From the NCBI GenBank assembly GCA_030141605.1, contig JAQGDQ010000204.1, positions 154,501 to 218,500 of the forward strand: DNA of 64,000 bases, in the 5' to 3' direction. Of the stretch, positions 32,940 through 43,755 are shown piece after piece. The notes below the pieces were generated by a model. The model was not told where the DNA came from, did no database searches, and saw nothing but the letters and a program-made list of their open reading frames with translations. Within the stretch, counting starts at the first letter, position 1. Each line of letters starts with the position of its first letter. The position numbers and the translations under genes are program-made. The stretch is from Tubiluchus corallicola. Lineage: Eukaryota; Priapulida; Priapulimorpha; Priapulimorphida; Tubiluchidae.

Positions 32940-35194
32940 GAAGCCAGAATCAGCGTCACAGATGATTAAATACCTTATTTTCTGCTTGTGTATTGTAATT
33001 CGTATTCCAGCAAAATAGTATGACTCAAGAGCAGACTCAAAGCCTACTCAACGAATCTGTTCGGTCTTGAGAATTTTTCAAAATAATGTTAAAGGGTTGT
33101 ATAAAATCATTGATTTTGACATTTTCCTCATTTTATAATCTGAAAGCCTGTGGGCATAATTAAGGCAAAAAATCTCTGTAGGAAGGGCTCACGGGGATTA
33201 CAATTAACCTCGTCTGAAACCGCTTTTCTCTAAATAATTATAAAGAAAATGGAGTAATAGCAATTTTTGTCAACAATATCGTTAAATATTGTAGTATATT
33301 GCTGAAGTGTAATATACTTGCAATGAATTTAAAAAATACCATAATTAAAAAACAAGGAGAAAATTAAAAACCCGAACACAAAAAAGTCGGTTGTGTCCCA
33401 CGCTGTTCTGTGACTATGACTTTTGATTTTTTACTTCAATGCTTTCTCTTGTGTTTGTACCTTTTTAGTTTGATAATTTCATGTGTTAATAATATAAATA
33501 AAATAATTTCCCACCAAAAAATAACCGTAGTAATTCCATGTGATTTATTTTTTGTTTTACCTGAAAATGAAGTACAGTGGTACTTTGAAGCATCGTGTTT
33601 TTGGAACGTTGACTGTCTTTACCATAGTATGATGATACCTTTGTAGCATATTTATTGTTATTGGAAATTCTTATGCAACTGTGACGTTGCCCGAGAAAAT
33701 ATGAGTAACCGAGTGTAACGTTAACATTTAATACTTTCATTAAACAAACAAAACGTTTCGTGAGGTGTTCCCCCATATTGTCAATTGTAAACAGCTCAAG
33801 TCAAAATCTTCAACAATGGGTATAATCATAATTATATTGAAGTAATAAGCAAAATCTTTTTAATTCACACCATTAGCTGCGATTTGTTTGTCTAATAAAA
33901 GCATTAAATTTTATCAGTGATGCCAGCTTTTATAGCAGATTTGACTAACTCAAGAGGTTTAGAGCACTGGAAATATGTGCAATGAAACTTCAGAAGGCTA
34001 AAAACAGAACGTCGTGATATCCCCACGTCATTGTATTCAATGATGTCATACATGTTTGCACGTTTATTTGAATAAAGATGCTTCAAAACACTACTATTGT
34101 GGCCAAAGCAGTGGTATTATAAGAAGCCAGAATCAGCGTCACAGATGATTTAATACCTTATTTTCTGCTTGTGTATTGTAATTTGTATTCCAGCAAAATA
34201 GTATGACTCAAGAGCAGACTCAAAGCCTACTCAACGAATCTGTTCGGTCTTGAGAATTTTTCAAAATAATGTTAAAGGGTTGTATAAAATCATTGATTTT
34301 GACATTTTCCTCATTTTATAATCTGAAAGCCTGTGGGCATAATTAAGGCAAAAAATCTCTCTAGGAAGGGCTCACGGGGATTACAATTAACCTCGTCTGA
34401 AACCGCTTTTCTCTAAATAATTATAAAGAAAATGGAGTAATAGCAATTTTTGTCAACAATATCGTTAAATATTGTAGTGTATTGCTGAAGTGTAATATAC
34501 TTGCAAATAATTTAAAAAATACCATAATTAAAAAACAAGGAGAAAAGAAAAAACCCGAACACAAAAAAGTCGGTTGTGTCCCACGCTGTTCTGTGACTAT
34601 GACTTTTGATTTTTTTACTTCAATGCTTTCTCTTGTGTTTGTACCTTTTTAGTTTGATAATTTCATGTGTTAATAATATAAATAAAATAATTTCCCACCA
34701 AAAAATAACCGTAGTAATTCCATGTGATTTATTTTTTGTTTTACCTGAAAATGAAGTACAGTGGTACTTTGAAGCATCGTGTTTTTGGAACGTTGACTGT
34801 CTTTACCATAGTATGATGATACCTTTGTAGCATATTTATTGTTATTGGAAATTCTTATGCAACTGTGACGTTGCCCGAGAAAATATGAGTAACCGAGTGT
34901 AACGTTAACATTTAATACTTTCATTAAACAAACAAAACGTTTCGTGAGGTGTTCCCCCATATTGTCAATTGTAAACAGCTCAAGTCAAAATCTTCAACAA
35001 TGGGTATAATCATAATTATATTGAAGTAATAAGCAAAATCTTTTTAATTCACACCATTAGCTGCGATTTGTTTGTCTAATAAAAGCATTAAATTTTATCA
35101 GTGATGCCAGCTTTTATAGCAGATTTGACTAACTCAAGAGGTTTATAGCACTGGAAATATGTACAATGAAACTTCAGAAGGCTAAAAACAGAAC
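32831..35194. repeat. Recent tandem duplication, two direct copies of about 1.18 kb
   Basis: Copy 1 spans 32831-34010 and copy 2 spans 34013-35194. They begin with CGTGA(C/T)ATCC and end with GGCTAAAAACAGAAC. By eye they differ at only a few tens of positions or fewer, including small indels such as 33420 versus 34612 and GGTTTA(G/T)AGCACTGG near the end. No convincing protein is encoded. The identical short frames in each copy (for example the minus-strand frames at 33486-33776 and 34670-34960) are duplicated non-coding sequence. Each unit contains a block related to the repeat at about 20560-20680. Confidence 0.95.
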
Positions 35195-35439
35195 ATCTTT
35201 TGTAACGTGAACCCTACAACAAAAAGGTTTGGTTTTTATATAAACTTTTTTCTTTTCTGTATAAAAGACTTGCAATAAAAATCTATTTCCGCTGTCTCTA
35301 TAGTGCAATTTTGATTACATGAATAGCCTGACGTCACGTCGACGGCTGAAGCCTCTAACTAAAACGCTATTATTACCTTGCTTTGCCAAGCGCACACAAC
35401 ACGTATAGTTGTTGCAGCCAAATTAGACAGGTAAAAATA

Positions 35440-35600
35440 GTCAACACTTAACTATAAGACGCGCAGTGACGTCAAGCACTGAAACATGAAACCAATAGCG
35501 CAACTGTTAACTTAAGGCGAATAAATACTTGTGTCTAAGCCAATCACATTTCTTGATCCCATTACGAATTTTACGGCTTCCTTGGCAAACCGCATCATCT
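35440..35600. promoter_or_regulatory. Promoter-like block with two CCAAT boxes and a CRE-like site
   Basis: GTGACGTCAAG, GAAACCAATAGCG and AAGCCAATCAC occur within about 90 bp, immediately upstream of the candidate first exon at 35612. The cluster resembles a nuclear-gene housekeeping promoter. The evidence is motif clustering only. Confidence 0.3.
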
Positions 35601-35611
35601 ATTATGCTTAA

Positions 35612-35690
35612 ATGTTATTTGCGACCAGCGCAAGAAGGTTGTCGAACAACTCAAGCACCCTGCTGCGTCATCAGTGTAGCTCTGGCATTG
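35612..35690 (+). CDS. Possible first coding exon with a mitochondrial-targeting-like N-terminus
   Basis: From ATG at 35612 the frame reads MLFATSARRLSNNSSTLLRH and then QCSSGI, ending at ATTG|GTGAAT in phase 1. The peptide is rich in Arg, Ser, Leu and Ala with no acidic residue, as in mitochondrial presequences. Two CCAAT boxes lie within 150 bp upstream. The donor is weak and no later exon can be tied to it with confidence; the segment at 37901-37987 is phase-compatible through an acceptor at about 37895. Confidence 0.22.
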
Positions 35691-36292
35691 GTGAATAATT
35701 AGGAATGCCTCAAGGTTGAGTTGTTTTCAACGCATAGAGGTGGTTGTATGGCTTCCTTGGCTTCAGAGGCAATTACCTAGGTGCTAGTGAATGCTAAAAT
35801 TTATGGGACTTTGCAAATTGCATTTCTATATAATGACAATATTGCTGCATTGTCGTCTATTATAGGCCTATAGCATAATCGGCTTCTTGTTATGCATTAG
35901 ATTCATTATAGTGCGATAATGTTGACTGTATCTGAGCTGCAACAAAACAAAAATACGAAGATGATTTATTTATTTTTATTTTTTTAAGACTTTCGAAAAA
36001 AAATCCCTATTGTACAAAACGGAAACTAGTAAGCTTGCAGTTCCTACGCTGGTCTTAATTTATAAGTTTTAATAATGCCTATGCAAATATTATACCCACT
36101 AACTTGAAATAAAAACGCAAGCTCACCTCTTTTTAAAACGTTTCCATTTTTTGTTGCTTTCATTGGTTTGTCACAAGCTAACATAAACTGAAAGTAGCTA
36201 CTTTCACACAAAGTATATCGATAAGATATATAACATTAATAGCAATAAGAGTATAAGACATACCGGCATATATGGTGATAAAAAGAATAACT

Positions 36293-36456
36293 TCAGAGTT
36301 TCGCAGGTGACATAGATTCTGATTTGACCCCTGCCTGGTGTCGATCTTTGCTCTTTTTTGTCTTCCCCAAGCTTTTTTGACTACTTAATATAGTTCTGAG
36401 ACGTTTGCTCTCATCTGTAACTTGGTTATCCCACAGTGCATCGCTTGGCCATGGAG
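36293..36456 (-). CDS. Possible terminal coding exon on the minus strand, unknown gene
   Basis: Read on the minus strand, a pyrimidine-containing stretch ending in ATGCAG precedes a frame of 53 codons to a TGA at 36293. It begins PWPSDALWDNQVTDESKRLR and has a lysine/serine-rich tail (KKSKDRHQAG..). Composition is gene-like and unlike neighbouring AT-rich noise. No domain is recognised and no upstream exon was found. A TTTATT (AATAAA on the minus strand) lies about 320 bp beyond the stop. Confidence 0.25.
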
Positions 36457-37900
36457 CTGCATTTTCGATAGAGATTAAAGATGAGATATTCAACGAGACA
36501 ATATGTCATTCCAGCGCGGGCAAAATTCGCTTCAATACAATCGCCATAAATTTGCTTCCAATTCGCATCATCCGTAATAATGTTTTTGCCCGCCGGCATC
36601 AGTCTGGCTTTTATGAATTTATTATGATTAAATCAAAAAGTATTTTGACAGCCGAAGTAGGTAGTTTAGAGAGATTTGACAATGACGTGTAGACCGCGAT
36701 CTTATTAAAAAATTACGAGTAGGGTTTACAGTTGTATTTCAAAAATAAAACGACTGTAAATTATAATAAATTTTATGAAATTACTGCACAGTAGCAGTAA
36801 TCGTCAAAAACACTAGATTTTCCTCAAAAAAGTAGTAGAATTTATTATATAGTGGGTTATTTACGAAAAGGATTTCTTGTTATAAAAAATTTAAAGAGTT
36901 TACATGTACATTAAAAAATTAACAGGGAATGAAGCAAAGGCAGAAACAAAATACAAGTGACATTTACGTCAGCAGAATAGCCTGCTTATCGACAGTTACA
37001 GCAACAAAATTGTTAAGATGTTTCTTAAAATCCTACATTGTCTTTGAGATTTGTATGGCCGATTGTTTGGCCATACGACTTGAAATTGAAGCTATGTAAC
37101 AGTAGGTCGTGACTTGCAACTGATTTGGGTCCCCACTGTAAAAATGGCAAGACGCAAGACCCAGTTAAACTTGCTTAAATAGTGTTTACGTGTCTTGAAG
37201 TGATTGTAATTGGAGCAGTTTTATAACAAAGTACTTTTCTTACTTTCTGTTGTGTAATTTTTAAATTCTAACAATTTTGAAAGCTGTTCTGTCAGTATAG
37301 TCCTATTTGGTGCATTAAAAATACTTTTTTATTAATAAAAAAACAAGTAATTAAAATTGTTGAAAATTCCGTAAATCTGTTGCATAATTTTTGCCTTGTA
37401 GCAAAATGGTGGTTTAAAAATATGTACTCGAAAAAAAATGAAATTAAAACACAGTCCTCACAATCCATACGCTGTCATACACTTTTCCATTAACTATTAT
37501 AAGTGAATAATATCAACGCTTTAACCGGTGCATTACCTCATCTTAACGTTTTCGTGTATCATGGCAGAATTTTAATATAACGCTGCGGGCGTTGATGTGT
37601 TTCTGTGTGAGTAATGTACACCCGTAATTATAGCGAGGATCAAAGTTAGAAATAATTGCGACTCAAACATCCGAGGCAGAAACATTTCATCTTGACGTAT
37701 AGTAATAATAACACATGTACTCTACTTTATTGACCTTAATTAAATCAGTAAACGATGAGTTTAAGATTAGATGAAATGGCAATTCTTAAAAATTTCCCTT
37801 CGTGAAATTAACATCAAATTTCGGAGTTCATTGTAAAAGCTATCATTTCATTTATCTATCAAGATGGATTCCCAGATTTTCTGCAAACTAAGGAGTCCAT

Positions 37901-37987
37901 ATGGCGTTGAGGGGTTGGAAAGATCTGAAGACTTTGCTAGGAAAGAAATCAGAGTTGATTAACTCTACTGACCGTAATCATCAAAAG
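37901..37987 (+). CDS. Possible coding exon (Met-start or internal), unknown gene
   Basis: The frame MALRGWKDLKTLLGKKSELI followed by NSTDRNHQK is open for 29 codons and ends at a near-perfect donor (AAAAG|GTAACTG) in phase 0. It could start here or continue from an acceptor at about 37895. A segment after TTCCGATTTCAG at about 38401 is open in the matching phase for 34 codons. No family is recognised. Confidence 0.22.
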
Positions 37988-38179
37988 GTAACTGAGTAAC
38001 GTTTATGAAGAAAACAGGCTAAAACAATGCAAAGCAATCTGATCTTGAACCTTAAACCTTGGCATCAAAAAACCAATGAGCCATTGGTTTATATAAAAGA
38101 GTAGGCCTAAATTCCCGTTCCTCGAACATACGATCGGAAACATTCCACAATAAGGATGAAAATTTAAACCTACTCTGCT

Positions 38180-38255
38180 TACAAGCCTATAGCTCAATAG
38201 TAGAGTGTCTGTAACCGCGAGGTTTTATGTTCAAGTCTCAGTTGGTTCGATAATT
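38180..38255. repeat. tRNA-derived SINE-like fragment
   Basis: TATAGCTCAATAGTAGAG matches an RNA polymerase III A box as found in tRNA D-arms, and 27 bp later ATGTTCAAGTCTC matches a B box. The anticodon and acceptor stems do not pair, so this is not a working tRNA gene; a decayed tRNA-derived SINE is the best reading. Confidence 0.4.
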
Positions 38256-40962
38256 TAAAAATCTGCATTTTAACGAATTAAGCGTTATTTTAGTCTCGCA
38301 AATCATTAAGCTTCTCAATTCTAATTTGTAATGTACAAGATCTATTTTCGGTTATCATAATTATAACATATTAATTAATTAATTAATTTTCCGATTTCAG
38401 ATAGGAAAGTTTCCTTTTTCTGTTGTTAGTTCAGGAAAATTTTTAATCGGGAATAAAACTCGGAGTGCATCAAAAATAGTTACATGTCAACCAGCATTTT
38501 CATAATCGAAGCTCTTAAGTCTCTTACCAAGCAACAAGCCACTTGTTTTATTCAATGGTTTTTCTTTAACTATAGGGTGTTACATAACCTTTTGCTGTAG
38601 GGCGTACACAAATAAAGAGTAATAGTATAGGACAATTTATTGTATCAAGTGTAACTGAAACAGTAGCGAATTTGTCATTCAATCACAGACATAGACATAG
38701 ACATCTTTTACTTACCTCCTTATTTACTCCAGAATACACGATAAACTATAATTGCTATAATTAATAATTAGTCTGGAAAAATTATGCATAAAGGAAAGGG
38801 TTAGCGGGTGCAGGAGAAAAGATAGCGAGAGACCAATTGGTCATCAAGTCAGCTACCCTCATTAGAATGGAAGCCTCGCATGCCTCCGGCAGCCTACAGT
38901 CTTTTTGGTATGACTAGAACAGAAATTTAAGAGCCTCCTACACATCTTGCAGATGTATCACACGCTTGTCTTATGATTTGTCATCTTAGTATTCCCTCCG
39001 CTTTTCAGGATTGCTCCAGTGTGTTTAGTCGGGTTGAGGTCGGGTGAATTTATAAACGATTCAGTTCGGTCGAAAAAGTCACTGGCTCGATCATACTCTA
39101 AATATTGCAGGTTTTACAAGGCATACGAGGTTTCCACACCAAATGTTATGGGTATGATAGATTCTCTATTATTTTAGCGACATTTTGACCCAATAAACTG
39201 TTCTGTACTGTCATTCGTTATTTTTGTAGCCTCAGCAAAAAGTTTTGTACCAAACCATATAATATATTTAATATTCATTTTTAGTGTAATTTCCACATTT
39301 TTCTATATTTTCATTTGTTTCGTTAGAACTTTTTGTTAAAATCTTATTATCAATTATTATGCCATTCAGTGTTTTTGAACATTTTCGTGTGCTAAAAACT
39401 TAGAACATAAGGAAGAAATGCTTTGACGTCCCATTTGCACTTGGCATATTTTATGCAAATCGTCCCAAACAAGACCAGTGGCTACTCGGAGTAAGTAGCT
39501 ACAGTAGAGAGGTGGAAATAAAAGTAATACTGAATACAAGTCCAGAAAATAGGACTTTGTAATCAATTTGATAGGAATTGTGTAGTTAACAAGGACGCAA
39601 TTTGCTGCTGGAGAATTTCACCGATAAAAAAACTAGATTTATAAACATAGGCTTTGCATCTACGAATGTCCAGGTTAAAAAAGATCAAACCCCATGGCAA
39701 AATAGGTACTATCACCAAATTATAGTAGCAAGATTACACCTCGTAACTAAAAAACTTTTAAAAGCAAACTTAAATTAAAACTATAAGAAAGGATTATATG
39801 GGACATGTCAGTAAGGTCGATTGAATTGGAACTACAGAATATGACACTTGAAATTCGGAGTTGTGATTTATTCTGGAATTGCAAACCAATGGTTTCAAAT
39901 TAAAACCAGATAAACTCCGATATTTCCACATTTCCTTCTTTCAGAAGTGCAACTTTTATGCACGGACTCAATCCCATCGTTTTCATACATGCATACAACC
40001 AGTAAACGTATAAGAACAAAGGTGAAATCGTTATTTTGCTCAAGAATACCAAAAAGGTTCACAAAATGCTACAAAAGATTTCCATTACCTGTAACTGAAT
40101 TACTCCCACGTATTACTCAATAGTATATTACTCTGAACCTCTGAACCTTTAACATAATACACGTTGTTCGGCAAGGAGTTTGGTTATCTTTTCAAGTGCA
40201 CGTAAATGAACTGACCAAAACCTTGTCTGATCTAACAAACGTTACATGTAAATTGGACAACATTAGTGTAAATTGTTTTCTACATGCAGATCCCTTATGT
40301 ACGTTAGCTCCCTGCATACTGGCTTTGCAAAGTATTCATAAGTTAATTTTAAATGTTTGTTCAAGTTTCGCTATCTCCAATCCGTTGCACATCTTTATCT
40401 TTATTAATATACGGTATGCAGAGTTAACGTGTTTTTAAAATGTTGAGATCCGTGTTAGAAAATAGTCACATATATACCTTAGTCATGTACTTTCTAATGA
40501 TTTTTCTGATGATCTAGGCATGAATAATCAGAATATTTTGCTATAAACTAATTCTAATGCATTATTAACAAATTTAACTTTTTTTCAAAAAATGTGAAAC
40601 TATGACAGTTCGTTCATTTTGCTCAGTTTCTTTTACAAATTGCCTCAAAAAAGCGCAATGGCTATTCAAGGTAAGAAGCTGTAGTGAAAACGTAAAAATA
40701 TGAATCATTCAAGCATTTGCCCAAGAGATGCGACACATTTCATCGTATTTCTTATTTTATATGAATAATCTGGCGTCATTGCTGTTGCGCTGCGCATGAA
40801 AGAGGGACTGACATTTTGTTAGCCCGCAGCATTATATATTTCTACTAAGTAGATCTGGTGTTTTGTGCAAGTACGCGATTAATGCCACTTTACTTGGCAA
40901 CACGGTTAGGTTTATCAATTGTTGGATTCTACGTCATCATAAAAGCTTGAAGTACTCATGCT

Positions 40963-41304
40963 CAGTTTGTTAAACATCGCACAATAATAAACAAACTTTT
41001 TTATCATTTTTTATTAAAAAGCAACAACGTTTCTTTTGCACAGTAGCGGTCATTATCAGCTATCAAGAAAAATTCCGATAATTTAAGAACAATTGAAAAA
41101 CATGACAAATTTACGAGTAACAATAATGCTATAATAAATAGGGCAGCTAAGTGTAGTTACTTGCAGTTTTGACATGTTTTTTGGATTGTTCATAAGTTAT
41201 TTAGATTTTTCTTCATACCTGATGATTACTGTTAGAACGCAGCAGCACGTCATTGTTTTTAATAAAAAACGATAAAAACTTATTGTAGGATGTTTAACAA
41301 ATTG
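40963..41304. mobile_element. Palindromic MITE-like element, about 340 bp
   Basis: The left end reads TTTGTTAAACATCGCACAAT and later TTTATCATTTTTTATTAAAA. The reverse complement of the right end gives TTTGTTAAACATCCTACAAT and TTTATCGTTTTTTATTAAAA. The inverted arms run for at least 75 bp with high identity and then continue less well (TCATTATCAGCTATCAAG versus AATCATCAGGTATGAAG). There is no coding capacity. The target-site duplication is unclear, so the superfamily is not assigned. Confidence 0.75.
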
Positions 41305-42479
41305 ATGTCGTTCTTGCTGTATTAAGAATTAGAAAACTCTACTTTTGCTGAAATTGTCAATGTGCATTTACCTTCTCTGCGTACCTTTCGTTGCCCTAAC
41401 TTGGCTTCATCTTAAATGACATAGTTCCCCTGTGGCTACGCCCCCGTCTATAATCGGCTGGCGGTAAATAACTAAGTTCATTCAACATCGTTTCGTAAAT
41501 CCAAGTCATTGATCCGAACTCGGCAATAAGCACTGCGAAAATTTTCCAAATTATATTCGTGAGCAAAACCAGCTGAATGAAATGCGTCAATATAATATTA
41601 TTCAGAAGTAAAGCTTACATGGATGAAATATAGCAGTAAGTTATGGATTCAAAAAAATTCAAAAAGCTAGCTCCGTATTCTGTATTCTACAATGTTTAAA
41701 TTAATATAGATCGTTATGTCTAGTCAAGTAAGAATTGGAAATGGGGTATTTTCAGTTTCCTACTAATGTACAAAATTTTAATTAAAGATACACGATGATA
41801 CTTTTGATTTCTTAATTTATCTTGCTGTTTCAAAAGTGTTGTAAAAGGACATTTTATGCCGTTCCTCTGAAGAGTTTTTGGTCAGCGAAATTAAAGGAAT
41901 AGCATGTTGTAGCCAACCACCAGTAACCGTCGTTTTGTGCGAGTGACACAACAACACTGACAAGGGACTACAAAACGTTGTGTTGGCAATGACGTCCAAG
42001 AAAATATCGTCTCATATACTTTCAGGGAAAACATCAAAACTTATTTTACCCTCGTGTCACTTCGATCATGAGCTTCATTAGGTGCCGTCCAGGCTGTTTC
42101 GTTTTTTATAAAGAACCAGTATCCCATTTTTCCTCGGTCCACTTTTGTAACCGTTGGATCTTTGACCATTTAAAATTACTTAATTTAACAGATAGTTTCT
42201 TGAATAAGTTCGTACGGCAATCCATTGAAACCTTGTTAAATCCCAGCTTTCATTAATCTTGTTTGGCTTGCTCCGACTTGTTTATTTACCACATTAACCA
42301 CATTTGAAATCTCATTAAAGTTTGGTCCTGGCGATCACTTGCGATCTTCGAGCGGATAACTGTTTTTAAATCCTTAATATTGTCAAAAATAGTCCATTTG
42401 TTGTCATCACTCCCCATTGTGAAATATGAAAAATGGAAACCCATTGAAAAGCCCATTGAGAAGTTAAATGACAAATACT

Positions 42480-43755
42480 TATTTCCGAAACTTCACTAGG
42501 TGGGGCAAATATGGTGGATTTCGAATCGTTTGCAAAATCCTTGAATTCTAAGTGGACTCACAGGCTAATGACAACTTTGCAAGAGGTAGCAAAAATATTC
42601 TTAGAAAAACTGGATAGAATCCCATTTTGCAAAATGGAAAAAACTTTCCTAGTAGAGAAGAGTGGAATAATTGGGAACCCCTTCTGGCATGATGTAATTA
42701 TATGCTAGAAATCCGATAACTCAAACGGATTATTTAAAACAGACTTTATGGTACAATAATAATATAAAGCCAAACGTTACCCGTATGTTCTGTGCAACAT
42801 GTATTGAAAATAATGTATTATATGCCAATGATTTAATAAATGGTGGAGCTATAATGTCATGTGATCAGTTCAACAGAAAATTTGCAATTGAAGTACTGTT
42901 TTCTTCAATATTACAATCTTGTCAGTGCAATTCCAAATAAATAGCGCAATGATATTCGAAATACGGATGTTAAACTGTGCAGAGCGCAAACTAACAATCG
43001 CGAAATTGAAGAACTTGTATCACATGCCGACTTTAAAATATCGATTGTGTATAAAAAGTATAGTCTCAAAGAAGTCTTCCGCCAATTTCTGAACTAAAAA
43101 GGAGGGAAAAATTCAGAAATTGCAATATAAATTAAAAAACGCGTATCTGTTCCCTTTCAAATGTACAAAAGATCCTAAAATACGCAATTATCAGTTTAGT
43201 GTTCTCCACAGAATGCTACCCACAAGAGAATTTTTGCAATTCAGAAACAGAAGCCATATTACATATTCTGTGGAACTGTAATAAAGAAAAGCTCAAATGG
43301 GCATTTCAAACAATGGTGGGTGCAAAATACAAGTAATGCATTAGAAATTGATGTCTGTTGTAATTTTGTTGAGTTTCCGTATAAAAATTTCTTATGTTTA
43401 AATAAGACCATTTTAATATTAAAATAGTATATTTGGTGTACTCGAAGCAAATTACAAACACTGAATTTTAATCATGCAGTGAGATGTATTAAATATATGT
43501 ATAAGATGGAAAAATATGCAAGTGCCAACCTTGGATGTTAGAAAAAGTTGAAGATAGTTGGTTACCTTTGAAACACATATTCCAATGATTTACTGAATAA
43601 CCAAAATTGCCAGAGTGTAGTTAATGCATATTATTGATTACAACTAATTGCAATTAGTGCTTGTATTTGTTTATTGTCATTTTAAATGTCTTGGTTTTTC
43701 TAATTTGTAAAGTATGTTTTGTATTAAATAAAATGTTTAAATACAAAAAAAATAT
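42480..43755 (+). mobile_element. 5'-truncated, decayed L1/Tx1-like LINE (ORF2 C-terminus and 3' UTR)
   Basis: Conceptual translation across frameshifts gives, in the expected order, pieces of the region after the reverse transcriptase: GGANMVDFESFAKSLNSKW at about 42500; NPFWHDVI at about 42680; LYANDLINGG with CDQFNRKFAI at about 42825-42890; FLQYYNLVSAIP at about 42900; DPKIRNYQFSVLHRMLPTRE at about 43170; and SETEAILHILWNC at about 43245. These match the tail domain of L1-like elements. The 3' end has AATAAA at about 43729 and a short A run at 43745-43752, fitting target-primed insertion. Several frameshifts and stops show it is dead. Confidence 0.75.
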
